A stretch of 64,000 bases of DNA from Paenibacillus sp. IHBB 10380 (GTDB lineage: Bacteria > Bacillota > Bacilli > Paenibacillales > Paenibacillaceae). The notes under the pieces are model-generated. The model was not told where the DNA came from, did not search any database, and was given only the letters and a program-made list of their open reading frames with translations. Location of the stretch: positions 5,456,001 through 5,520,000 of the forward strand of contig NZ_CP010976.1 in assembly GCF_000949425.1 (NCBI RefSeq). The letters are read 5' to 3'. Every line of letters starts with the position of its first letter. The stretch's first letter is position 1. Below, in pieces: positions 17,815 to 25,402 of the stretch. The position numbers and the translations under genes are program-made.

Positions 17815-18063
17815 ATGAAAAAAGGTAGACCACCGTATTGGAAAGATGGTACGAAAGTAGAACTTCACTATACCATCCGGTTAGAACCTGGCCCAATGGT
17901 AGAATTACCTGCTAGTTTACATTATGAATATAGTAAAATATTGCATGGGCTAGTTGAAAACGGTGGTAGTTTTAGGAATAATCCTGCATTAGAAAAACAG
18001 TACAACAATTTCAGGTCAAAGCACTGGAGATGGAGAGCCAAACAACTTAAAGGGAAAGAGTAA
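17815..18063 (+). pseudogene. LHH-type nuclease toxin tail, catalytic motif altered
   Basis: Eighty-two residues resemble the end of HNH/EndoVII LHH toxins: RPPYWKDGTKVELHYT, then EPGPMVELPASLHYEYSK and a final FRSKHWRWRAKQ. The family's LHH is LHY here, so the second histidine is missing and the domain may be inactive. ATG 17815 has no good ribosome site. A chimeric ORF follows 30 bases later. Confidence 0.65.
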
Positions 18064-18093
18064 AATAATTTGTTTTTTTAGGAGGGGTAGAAA

Positions 18094-18267
18094 TTGGAAC
18101 GTGACGAATTGATTGCTTTTATTCAAGAACACTCTGACGATACTGATTTTACTGGTGGAATCTCTGATGAGAACCCAAGTTCCAGGAAAATGAAATTAGT
18201 GCCAACTAACGTCCACAAGGTAAACCATTTAGGTGGAAATTCTCTTTGGGGAGATGGAATTAGATGA
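18094..18267 (+). pseudogene. Chimera: immunity N-terminus joined to toxin C-terminus
   Basis: A TTG at 18094, eight bases after AGGAGGGG, opens a 57-codon frame. Residues 1-27 (MERDELIAFIQEH... FTGGISDE) look like the start of a SUKH immunity protein. Residues 33-57 (MKLVPTNVHKVNHLGGNS... ) look like the end of a WHH-type nuclease toxin. The stop overlaps the next ATG (ATGA). The simplest reading is a deletion that removed most of one immunity gene and most of the next toxin gene and fused the remainders in frame. Confidence 0.65.
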
Positions 18268-18761
18268 GTCAATATGTTGAATGGGAATTAGCTTTTGGAA
18301 AAATTACAAAAAATCAGGTAACTGAAGTTGAAAATGAATTCAACGTAAAGCTTCCTCAAGAGTATGTGAAAATTGTAATGGAATTTGATGGAGCAACTGT
18401 GAATCCAAATGTTTTTGATGTACAGGGAATAGTGAAGGTTTTTGGTGGACTCTTGTCATTTACTTACGAAGTTGAAGGAGAAAACATAGTAGAAGTGTAC
18501 AAGGAAATAAAGGATAGAGTGCCTTCTAAAGTATTTCCTTTCGCTTCAGACCCTGCTGGAAACTACATTTGTTTTGATTACAGAAATGCAGAACAACCTA
18601 AAATAGTTTTTTGGGAACATGAACAAGCCGTTTCGCACGAGGATATATCCGATGAAGAATTCAAAAATGGGAAACTTGAAGAACTGCAAGAACAAGCTAT
18701 ATTCTATGTGGCGGATTCATTCTCGAAATTTCTAACTAAGTTGTATGGAAACGAAAAATAA
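18264..18761 (+). CDS. SMI1/KNR4 (SUKH-1) immunity protein
   Basis: The ATG overlaps the preceding stop by four bases. The 165-aa protein shows the SUKH pattern: an N-terminal EVENEFNVKLPQEYVKIV helix, a middle FPFASDPAGNYICFDYR core, then IVFWEHE and a C-terminal SFSKFLTKLY helix. SUKH proteins neutralise many nuclease toxins. The cognate toxin is probably the WHH-type nuclease whose last 25 residues survive in the chimera just upstream. The gene is intact and could protect against kin that keep the full toxin. Confidence 0.88.
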   Translation: MSQYVEWELAFGKITKNQVTEVENEFNVKLPQEYVKIVMEFDGATVNPNVFDVQGIVKVFGGLLSFTYEVEGENIVEVYKEIKDRVPSKVFPFASDPAGNYICFDYRNAEQPKIVFWEHEQAVSHEDISDEEFKNGKLEELQEQAIFYVADSFSKFLTKLYGNEK

Positions 18762-18797
18762 TAATTACTATGCACTTAACCCATTTATCATCACTAC

Positions 18798-18968
18798 AAA
18801 GATTTCATTAATCCGTTTGCACTTACAGTAGTGCTTTAATAATTTAAATAAAGTTGTAGCGTAACAAAAAACAGGTCGATTATGGTTCGGATACCATTAT
18901 TATTGACCTGTTTTTGTTATCTTCGTTTTCTCCCAGTTTTTCAAATATTTTCTCAACTATTGAATACT
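18798..18968. repeat. Cassette-boundary element, copy B, with terminator
   Basis: Includes ATCCGTTTGCAC, then ACAGGTCGAT...ATTGACCTGT, which forms an 11-base hairpin followed by a T run (about 18870-18914), then TTCGTTTTCTCCCAGTTTTTCAAAT. Aligns with copies at 20513 and 22541. The terminator serves the SUKH gene upstream. Confidence 0.8.
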
Positions 18969-18971
18969 CTG

Positions 18972-19181
18972 AAACGAAACTTTTTGGTAGATGAAAAAAA
19001 TGCTGCGGAAAAAAACGAGCAGAAATATATAGTCAATCGAGTTTATACTGAAAGAGAACCCTGTAATCTTGGTGGTCATGAATGTAAAGAGTTACTTACC
19101 AATGAACTCCCTGATACTGAAGTAACCTATAGTTTTGAATATGGGGACAAGGCTTCAAGATATAAAAGAATACTGCCTTAG
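18972..19181 (+). pseudogene. Deaminase-like toxin tail without immunity gene
   Basis: The last 70 residues before TAG 19179 contain VYTEREPCNLGGHECKELL and then VTYSFEYGDKASRYKR. A PC...C spacing after an acidic strand is typical of the cytidine-deaminase fold toxins, though the family cannot be fixed from this tail. A longer frame from 18882 begins with a hydrophobic stretch, but that is a translation of the boundary repeat. No immunity gene follows; the same frame continues after the stop into the next pretoxin fragment. Confidence 0.55.
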
Positions 19182-20084
19182 CTCGAGCACTTAAAAAATG
19201 GACAAAAGCAATTCCAAGCCGCCTCCAATGTGATGGATCTTGCAGGTTGGACAGGTTTGGCAAAAAGTGTGGTCAAAAAATCAGTTAAACTAGCCCCAAG
19301 AGGAAAGCTACCCGGAAACAGGACTGGCACGCCACTAATGGCTAAGTTGGCCGCTTTTTTCACAGATGCAGCGATGAAAGACGGTAAATTTAAAACGAAT
19401 GCGATGACCTTGAATAAGTTGATGGATGAACTGAAACTATCCAATATCCTTCAAGGTAAAATGATGACCAGCTTAAAGAATAACCCTCCGTTCAAAGTGG
19501 TGACTCTCACAACAGGAAACGGCTTCCAAAGAAAACAACTTGTGAAAAATCGGGATTACCAATTCACGTCTAGGAAGATGGATGAGGGTGGGGGTAAGAG
19601 GGATGGTAGGGGCACTGAGGGGACGGGTGATGATACTTATCGTCACCTTAAGGACTACGAGAATAATAAGTATTTCACAAGAAGTGTAGAATATAATGCA
19701 GGTAAAGATGGAACAGGATTTACTTATAAAGTTTATCAAAGAAATGATATTGATTGGGATATGACTCGAACAACTGGGGCGAGAAAGGGACGTGGTTTAA
19801 CCAACGCAGAAGCCTCCGCAAAACATGGTTTAGCTCCAATTCTTGATGATGCAGGTAGTGTTGCAACATTACATCATTCACAACAGAAAGGAATTGGGCC
19901 TTTATATGAAGCATCAACTAGGTATCATAATATCAGTAATACAAAAAGAGCTCCATTGCATCCATATAAAGGTAAACTGAATCCGTTTTACCCTATGGAT
20001 GAAGCAACTAGAGAAGCATTTCAAAAAGTAGACTCTATTAACTATTGGAAAAAACGGGGACTTAATGAATTAGGAGGGAACTAA
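19182..20084 (+). pseudogene. LHH-type HNH nuclease toxin cassette, headless
   Basis: The frame is open from the stop at 19179 and has only a GTG (19230) with no ribosome site, so it is probably silent. Residues counted from 19182: first a pretoxin-like segment (EHLKNGQKQFQAASNVMDLAGW...), then a charged linker rich in glycine and arginine, and last an LHH nuclease domain of about 130 residues. The domain holds DWDMTRTTGARKGRG, the intact motif TLHHSQQKGIGP, a later H in STRYHNIS, and HPYKGKLNPF. The nuclease tip looks complete and would be active if joined to a spike. A SUKH-type gene follows without a gap. Confidence 0.8.
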
Positions 20085-20513
20085 ATGAGTAATTTACCGT
20101 TAAAATTAGAGGGAATCCTTGAAGAAGACACTTACAAGCGTCAAAATAAAACTGAAGTGCACGAAGCGTTAATTCGCTTAGATGTAGTTGTATCAGATAC
20201 GTTTCGTGAATTTTACAATAAGTATATGGGGCCGTTTTGGGAAGAAGTAGTACCTTTTGAGTTACTTGATATCGTAGAGGAAAAAAATAATATTGAGTCG
20301 TATACATTTATTTCTCGGAGAGAGCATGGATGGCCGAAACAGTATCTTGTTTTAAGCGAGATGTCAACAAATGCGGTACTTGTTCTGGATACCGTTACGG
20401 ATAAGGTCTACAAAGTTAATTTCGAGGTCGGAGATGATTTGCTTATACAAGGTCAGTTAAAAGAATCATGGTTAACCTTCCAAGATTTTTTGAAAGATTA
20501 TTTTAACTGTTAA
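20085..20513 (+). CDS. SUKH-like immunity protein for LHH nuclease
   Basis: The ATG directly follows the toxin stop (TAAATG) and sits after AGGAGGGAAC. The 142-aa protein has the SUKH layout: FREFYNKYMGPFWEE near residue 45, FELLDIVEEKNN, then HGWPKQYLVLSE and a C-terminal SWLTFQDFLKDYF helix. It is intact. Tight coupling to the LHH toxin makes it the cognate immunity protein. Confidence 0.78.
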   Translation: MSNLPLKLEGILEEDTYKRQNKTEVHEALIRLDVVVSDTFREFYNKYMGPFWEEVVPFELLDIVEEKNNIESYTFISRREHGWPKQYLVLSEMSTNAVLVLDTVTDKVYKVNFEVGDDLLIQGQLKESWLTFQDFLKDYFNC

Positions 20514-20765
20514 TTGGGGGCTACCCAGTGTCGAATGAACCCATCATTCAACCAATAACACATCTAACCCATGTAATACCCGTATAAAGATTTCGTCATT
20601 TCGTTTGTACGCACAATAATGCTTGACAATTATAACCTAAATAACGCTAAAGCGTTACATAAAACAGGTCGATTAGGGTCAGATACCACCATGATTGATC
20701 TGTTTTTTGTTACCTTTGTTATCTTGCGGTTTTTTCAAAATTACTCGCAACTGTAGAATACCATA
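20513..20765. repeat. Cassette-boundary element, copy C, with terminator
   Basis: The longest form: GGGGGCTACC...CAACCAATAACACATCTAACCC, TTCGTTTGTACGCAC, then an AACAGGTCGAT / ATTGATCTGTT hairpin with TTTTTTG (about 20661-20708), then TTTTTTCAAAATTACTCGCAACTGTAGAATACC. It starts at the stop of the SUKH gene and ends at the next fragment. Confidence 0.85.
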
Positions 20766-20773
20766 TAACGATA

Positions 20774-21595
20774 GTGATACTGAGAAAGAAAAAAATCGCA
20801 CCTTTCAAGATGGATGGCACGACAACTATAGTAAAGGTGTTATGCAAAGACGAAAGCGAAGCGATGGTGATCCATTTCGTAAGACTTGAACCTCAAGGCG
20901 AGTACATCGAGAAAAGTCAACAAAAGATGGGGAATCCGAGTGTGAAATCATTCGGTAATCCACAGGGTAAGGAATTTACCATGAGTGAAAGTGAACTCGT
21001 CATGACGGCCAAGGAAGGCTTGTTGTACATCTCGATGAATGGAAGCCACGGTATAACATTAAATAGTTCGACAACGGTACATATACAGTCAACCGAAAGC
21101 CTAAATCTTCAGGGAAATGAAGTTCATATTGAGGCGTCTGAGGGACTGAATATAATGGTAAATGCAGATAAATTGGACCTCGTAGAAGATGTCAACATGA
21201 CTAGCAATGAGATTGTTTTATCAGCCTTGAAAGGGTATGAAACGACGTATCCCGCAATATTAAGCGAGTTTGAACAGCAAGTGGCCGATAAGGGAATAGA
21301 ACAAGTGAAGTCTGAGCGGATTATTGCGTCAATGATTCAACAGAATAAAGCGGGTAATCAAGAGGCATGGGGTATGGTTGTTGGATTAGGTAACATGGTT
21401 AAGGATGCAGGGGACTATGTTTTAACCAAAGTCATTGAGAATGTTCTTTTTCCATCAAAGAATGTTCTGGGGATAAGGACAAAAGAAGAAGCAAAAGAGT
21501 CACAAAAGATGGCTGACGTGCTTGCTCAAGGAATATATTATCAGGTATCTGGAGAACTTAACCCATGCAATTTTAAAAAGATTTTAACAATATAG
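20774..21595 (+). pseudogene. VgrG-like needle and linker fragment
   Basis: After a short lead the frame reads a VgrG core end (VIHFVRLEPQGEYIEKS) and a beta needle (ELVMTAKEGLLYISMNGSHG... LNLQGNEVHIEASEGLNI), followed by a helical linker and a short tail ending CNFKKILTI. It is a third VgrG lineage, not a copy of 4701 or 8626. The gp27-like head is missing and no known toxin domain is attached. No ribosome site stands before the first ATG. Probably the residue of an older spike gene. Confidence 0.7.
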
Positions 21596-21607
21596 AGGTG
21601 ATAAGAG

Positions 21608-21718
21608 TTGAAGTAAGAAAAAAATAATGAATCTTATTTTGAATATTCTGGAATACAGTTAGAAAAGGATGGAAATGTATTTGAGCCATGTATGCCTGTA
21701 TCAAATCTCCATATTTAA
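21608..21718 (+). pseudogene. Broken immunity-like ORF
   Basis: A GAGGTG ribosome site and TTG at 21608 are followed by a stop two codons later; past it the same frame is open and reads NNESYFEYSGIQLEKDGN... to TAA 21716. It sits where an immunity gene would be expected after the VgrG fragment and looks like a decayed one. Confidence 0.35.
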
Positions 21719-22132
21719 AAATAAATCTCCGGATGCTAAATTTATCAATTCTGAAATCAAAAATTCTAATGCATTCATGGTCTTCAGTTTTTGAAAGATC
21801 TCAGTAATTACAATCGTATCCTCACGGGTCACACCTGTAGCTAGTATTATAACAGCCACGTCGGTGCTTTCAGTATACAAATGGGAATGATCAGAGATTT
21901 TACGAACCTTTCGGAACCAGAGATAACCCCCGGTAATATACATAGCATGATTGTAATCGACGAGGTAACCCAAAGCAATTTCATAACTAAGATCGTCAGC
22001 ATCATATGGACCCAAAACAATACAAATTTGTTCAAGCAAGTAAACCAACGACCTTTCGTTATTTTTATAGTGACATACTTCGAATTCCAAAACCAACGGT
22101 GAACATGTATTTTTTTGTTGATTTGTACGCAT
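21701..22132 (-). CDS. Unknown 143-aa protein divergent from XRE regulator
   Basis: A complete minus-strand frame, divergent from the helix-turn-helix gene at 22218. It is soluble, with a hydrophobic core segment (DVAVIILATG) and no recognisable motif. The ATG at 22132 overlaps the inverted-repeat operator and has no clear ribosome site, so the true start may be an internal one. Pairing with a small regulator suggests a regulated two-gene unit. It could also be a spurious frame. Confidence 0.4.
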   Translation of the reverse strand: MRTNQQKNTCSPLVLEFEVCHYKNNERSLVYLLEQICIVLGPYDADDLSYEIALGYLVDYNHAMYITGGYLWFRKVRKISDHSHLYTESTDVAVIILATGVTREDTIVITEIFQKLKTMNALEFLISELINLASGDLFLNMEI

Positions 22133-22171
22133 AAGCGTACGTCATTTAAAGGAATTATATCGTACGCTTAT
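22125..22171. promoter_or_regulatory. Operator-like inverted repeats between divergent genes
   Basis: Three GTACGC half-sites are present. GTACGC-ATAA-GCGTAC (22125-22140) is a perfect palindrome. ATAAGCGTACG at 22131-22141 is matched by its perfect complement CGTACGCTTAT at 22161-22171. This is a good candidate binding site for the adjacent XRE regulator. Confidence 0.6.
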
Positions 22172-22217
22172 AGGTACAGTCAATGACTAAAATGATGATA
22201 GTTTGGAGCGTGTGAAT

Positions 22218-22439
22218 ATGACTAAGAAAGTGCGTGTGACACTGGACGAATCGTTACAGCGAAAGGGTATGACCATGAATGAATTGTCTTTAAGGGCTGA
22301 TGTCCGTCGGGCTGCTATTTCTGAGCTTATCAATGGTAAGAGAGAAAACATCAACTTCCGTCACATTGAGCAGATCGCTGAAATACTTAAGATATCAGAT
22401 ATTAGAGAGATCATTACGCTAGTTGAGGAGAATGATTAG
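22218..22439 (+). CDS. Small XRE-family helix-turn-helix regulator
   Basis: ATG 22218 lies nine bases after GGAG; a TTG at 22203 overlaps that site. The 73-aa protein is a bare Cro/CI-type domain: RVTLDESLQRKGMTMNELS, then the turn and recognition helix RADVRRAAISELINGKR and a closing helix IEQIAEILKI. Such short regulators usually repress their own promoter. The inverted repeats just upstream are the likely target. It may control the divergent gene at 21701. Confidence 0.85.
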   Translation: MTKKVRVTLDESLQRKGMTMNELSLRADVRRAAISELINGKRENINFRHIEQIAEILKISDIREIITLVEEND

Positions 22440-22540
22440 GTTGTTCCTCCATATCCATCTACCGGGTAGCTGTATGGAGCTAGTTAAAACAATAAATCAC
22501 AAAAGATTTTACAGATGATTCCAAGATATAGTTCTATAAC

Positions 22541-22800
22541 TTGGGGGCTAACAGTACGAAGTGACTCCATCTTTCACGAAATGGAACACTTAACCATTGT
22601 AATACCGCCACAATGATTTCTTCGATTCGTTTGTACGCACAAGAAAAGATTGAATATTATACCCTAGATAACGTTTTACGGTTACATTAAACAGGTTGAT
22701 TATGGTCAGATACTACCATGATTGACCTGTTTTTTGTTGTATTCGTTTTCTTGTATTTTTTTCAAATTGATTCGAAACTGACTGTAGAATACCCTATTTC
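22541..22800. repeat. Cassette-boundary element, copy D, with terminator
   Basis: Aligns with copy C over its whole length: GGGGGCTA, TTCGTTTGTACGCACAA, then an AACAGGTTGAT / ATTGACCTGTT hairpin with TTTTTTG (about 22685-22735), then TTTTTTTCAAATTGATTCGAAACTGACTGTAGAATACC. It stands immediately before a pretoxin relic, as the others stand before toxin fragments. Confidence 0.85.
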
Positions 22801-22809
22801 GATATATAG

Positions 22810-23019
22810 GCAGCGATTCCATTCGTAGGATGGGGAGAAGCGGGAGCCAAGTTCGTGGGAAAAGGGATTAGTGCATTCAATGCAAGTAAAAAAATAGTGA
22901 AAACACCAGAGCGAGCCGTAGTTCGGATGAAAATCGCTAATAATTCACGGTCGGCTCTTTCGTGGATTATGTGTATTGTTGGAATAATTCTGATTCTTAA
23001 TAGCTTGGATTATTTGTAG
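22810..23019 (+). pseudogene. Pretoxin relic
   Basis: An open frame without a start, bounded by TAG 22807 and TAG 23017. It begins AAIPFVGWGEAGAKFVGKG, the glycine-rich linker that commonly precedes toxin tips in polymorphic toxins, and ends with a hydrophobic segment (IMCIVGIILILNSL). No toxin domain remains. The following 226 bases to the next gene show nothing recognisable. Confidence 0.6.
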
Positions 23020-23245
23020 GGTTTAAAACTCATAAATTAAGCTATTATTCCGATAAAGTAAATAATGGATCTTTGGTAGAAAAGCAGGTGTTTATTCATC
23101 CGCTTTTTTCGAATAATTAAGAGGTTAACCACAAGTTGAAGAAGCTATATTTAATTCATGCCAATACATAAATTCATTCTGTTCTTCGGTTTGTTCTAGA
23201 TTTATTCAACTAATAGCGCCATAAACCATAAAAGGAGTGTATAAA

Positions 23246-23890
23246 TTGACAGAGCACGAGATGTTTAAAGCTACAATCTATCCCATAGATTCAGATTCAA
23301 ATAAAGTCATCATTCTTACACCAGACTACATATTTGACGAAGTAAAGCAAGATGAAGCTGAACAATTTATTGAAAGTGTATATGGAGAAGAAGACTTTAT
23401 TGATAGTTTGGATCAAAATAAGGTACATAATATTGACACTATAGTAAGAGTGTCATCTAACCAAAAAACGCATATAATCACGGTTAAAACTAAAGTGAAT
23501 GGTAAGAAAGAAACAGACTTCCTCTCTATAGATAACCGCGAGCGAACGGAGCAATTTCTCCAAGAATTATACCAGTATCTTAAGGATGACTGCAGTTTCC
23601 AAGTGAAGGAGTATAGCCGATGGACTGCAGCATTTAAACCATTATTAGCACTGCTTATCATTATTGGTTCAGGTGTATTTTTGACTTGGTTTGCCCAAGA
23701 GGCACAGAATGGTCTTAGTAGAACTAGAGTAGTTAAAGCATCGGTATATTATTTATATAAGGCCATGGCTTTCATCGGACCTACCGGCGCTATAATTATT
23801 TCGGGGATTGCATTGTTAATTGGTATGGCAGTGCTGGCATACAGAGTGAAGAATCCACCAATCATGACATTTATCAAGAGAAACAACTAG
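23246..23890 (+). CDS. Unknown protein with two membrane segments
   Basis: TTG 23246 stands eight bases after AAGGAG; the GTG at 23237 overlaps that site. The first 130 residues are soluble and acidic. Two hydrophobic segments follow, at about residues 132-155 (LLALLIIIGSGVFL) and 178-200 (IIISGIALLIGMAVLAY), and the tail is basic. I do not recognise the family. It closes the toxin region and might be a membrane immunity protein, but nothing links it to a toxin. A terminator follows. Confidence 0.65.
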   Translation: MTEHEMFKATIYPIDSDSNKVIILTPDYIFDEVKQDEAEQFIESVYGEEDFIDSLDQNKVHNIDTIVRVSSNQKTHIITVKTKVNGKKETDFLSIDNRERTEQFLQELYQYLKDDCSFQVKEYSRWTAAFKPLLALLIIIGSGVFLTWFAQEAQNGLSRTRVVKASVYYLYKAMAFIGPTGAIIISGIALLIGMAVLAYRVKNPPIMTFIKRNN

Positions 23891-23934
23891 ATTACTCATA
23901 ATCCAACAAGGTCGTATTTCTGTATCACAATAGA

Positions 23935-23975
23935 AATAACGGACGCTAGAAGTAATTCTAGGCGTCCGTTATTTT
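23935..23975. terminator. Bidirectional intrinsic terminator
   Basis: ATAACGGACGCTAGAA pairs with TTCTAGGCGTCCGTTAT, with one bulged base, followed by a T run on the plus strand. It separates the membrane-protein gene from the convergent feo operon. Confidence 0.85.
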
Positions 23976-23992
23976 TGTATTGTTAAATTGAA

Positions 23993-25402
23993 TTATACCC
24001 AGCCGAACACCCGAGCAAGCTGCGCAACAGTAAATGTAACGCCAATGGCGATGCCGAGCGGTATAACTCCTGATAGTATGGTCCACTTCATACTTTTGGT
24101 TTCCTTGTAAATGTTCACGAGAGTCGTGCCGCACGGATAGTGGAGTAGGGAGAACAACATCATATTCAACGCTGTTAGCCATGTCCAGCCGTGATTCAGG
24201 AAAACATCCTTGATACTACCAAGGCTGTCGATATCGACCATAGCTCCAGAGGACATATAGCCCATGAGTAGAATTGGCAATACGATTTCATTCGCAGGCA
24301 GCCCAAGGATAAAGGCCATCATGATATAACCGTCCATCCCTAGCAAGTGAGCAAAAGGATCGAAGAAAGAAGCCATGTGGTTCAGAATACTTTCTCCGCC
24401 AACGAACATATTGCCTAGTATCCAAGTGATGATCCCCGCGGGAGCAGCAACGATGATGGCCCGAGTAAGTACGTTTAATGATTTATCCTTGGAGGAGATA
24501 AGAATAGTCTTCCAAATTTGCGGACGGCGATACGGCGGGAGCTCCAGCGTGTAATGCGTGGGAACGCCGCGCAGCGCAGTTTTAGACATCACCCAAGAGA
24601 CAGTCAATGTGACGATAATACCGATCAGTACCATACCCATCAGCACGGATGCTGTTGTTAAAGTACGCATTGCACCGGTTGCCGCCGCTCCTGACATGAA
24701 TAGTGATGACAGCAGAATCAGGGTAGGCCAGCGGCCGTTGCAGGGTACAAAGTTATTGGTTAGAATAGCCAACATCCGTTCACGAGGCGATTCGATAATA
24801 CGAGTAGAGAGGATAGCGGCCGCGTTGCAGCCGAAGCCCATTGACATGGTCAAAGCCTGCTTGCCGTGACCGCCCGATTTCTTGAATAACCGATCCATGT
24901 TGAAAGCGACACGGGGCAGGTAACCGAAATTCTCCAGTAGTGCAAATACGGGGAAGAAAATCATCATCGGTGGCAGCATAACGCTGATAACCCATGAAGT
25001 ACCCCGGTATAGTCCCAGAACAAGTACACCGTGTAGCCAATCCGGGGCATGAACGGCTTGGAATCCTGCGGTCAGATAGCCTTCAACGAAACCGAAGAAG
25101 GAAGCGAGCCAACCTGAAGGATAATTGGCACCAGCTATCGTAATCCAGAACACGACACCGAGGATGGAGAGCATAATGGGGAACCCCCATATTTTGGAGG
25201 TGACAATATTGTCGAGCTTATAAGTACTGTTCAGCTTCTTCTTATCACGGTAGGTTACGGCATCACTACAGATGCCTGCGGATACACCGTAAATTCCGCT
25301 GACAATTTCATCCCGTATCGTTCCCCCATCAGCGAGTTTCTTTCCTGCGGACAGGAGGGAATCAAGAGCGTCAGGTCCCTTAGTGATATGCGGTGACTCC
25401 AT
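23993..25402 (-). CDS. feoB: FeoB membrane subunit (split FeoB, C-terminal part)
   Basis: This 469-aa protein is the permease half of the ferrous iron transporter FeoB. It starts with the linker helix region (TIRDEIVSGIYGVSAGICSDA), then holds the two nucleoside-recognition (Gate) domains: GTSWVISVMLPPMMIFFPVFALLE, MGFGCNAAAI, LPANEIVLPILLMGY and HYPCGTT are typical. About nine membrane segments are visible. The ATG at 25402 has its own ribosome site (AAAGGAGG, nine bases before), although it overlaps the GTPase gene by 23 bases. So the split is a working arrangement and not a simple frameshift. It acts in Fe2+ uptake across the cytoplasmic membrane together with the GTPase subunit. Confidence 0.93.
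   Translation of the reverse strand: MESPHITKGPDALDSLLSAGKKLADGGTIRDEIVSGIYGVSAGICSDAVTYRDKKKLNSTYKLDNIVTSKIWGFPIMLSILGVVFWITIAGANYPSGWLASFFGFVEGYLTAGFQAVHAPDWLHGVLVLGLYRGTSWVISVMLPPMMIFFPVFALLENFGYLPRVAFNMDRLFKKSGGHGKQALTMSMGFGCNAAAILSTRIIESPRERMLAILTNNFVPCNGRWPTLILLSSLFMSGAAATGAMRTLTTASVLMGMVLIGIIVTLTVSWVMSKTALRGVPTHYTLELPPYRRPQIWKTILISSKDKSLNVLTRAIIVAAPAGIITWILGNMFVGGESILNHMASFFDPFAHLLGMDGYIMMAFILGLPANEIVLPILLMGYMSSGAMVDIDSLGSIKDVFLNHGWTWLTALNMMLFSLLHYPCGTTLVNIYKETKSMKWTILSGVIPLGIAIGVTFTVAQLARVFGWV

Noticed and set aside
18882..18960. Signal-peptide-like start MVRIPLLLTCFCYLRF of the deaminase fragment
   Set aside because: These codons are the translation of the terminator part of the cassette-boundary repeat, which also occurs at 16752, 20665 and 22690 outside any gene.
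20695..20889. Small ORF at the start of the spike fragment
   Set aside because: It overlaps the boundary repeat and runs in a different frame from the VgrG-like sequence.
1..23900. Prophage or integrative element
   Set aside because: The VgrG-like genes look phage-derived, but I see no integrase, terminase, capsid, lysis or transposase gene and no attachment site in the window.
24558..24869. Plus-strand ORF opposite feoB
   Set aside because: It is the antisense of a strongly conserved FeoB membrane domain and has no family resemblance or ribosome site.
25380..25402. Sequencing frameshift as the cause of the split FeoB
   Set aside because: The membrane part has an ATG with AAAGGAGG at nine bases, and the frames overlap instead of breaking inside a conserved motif.
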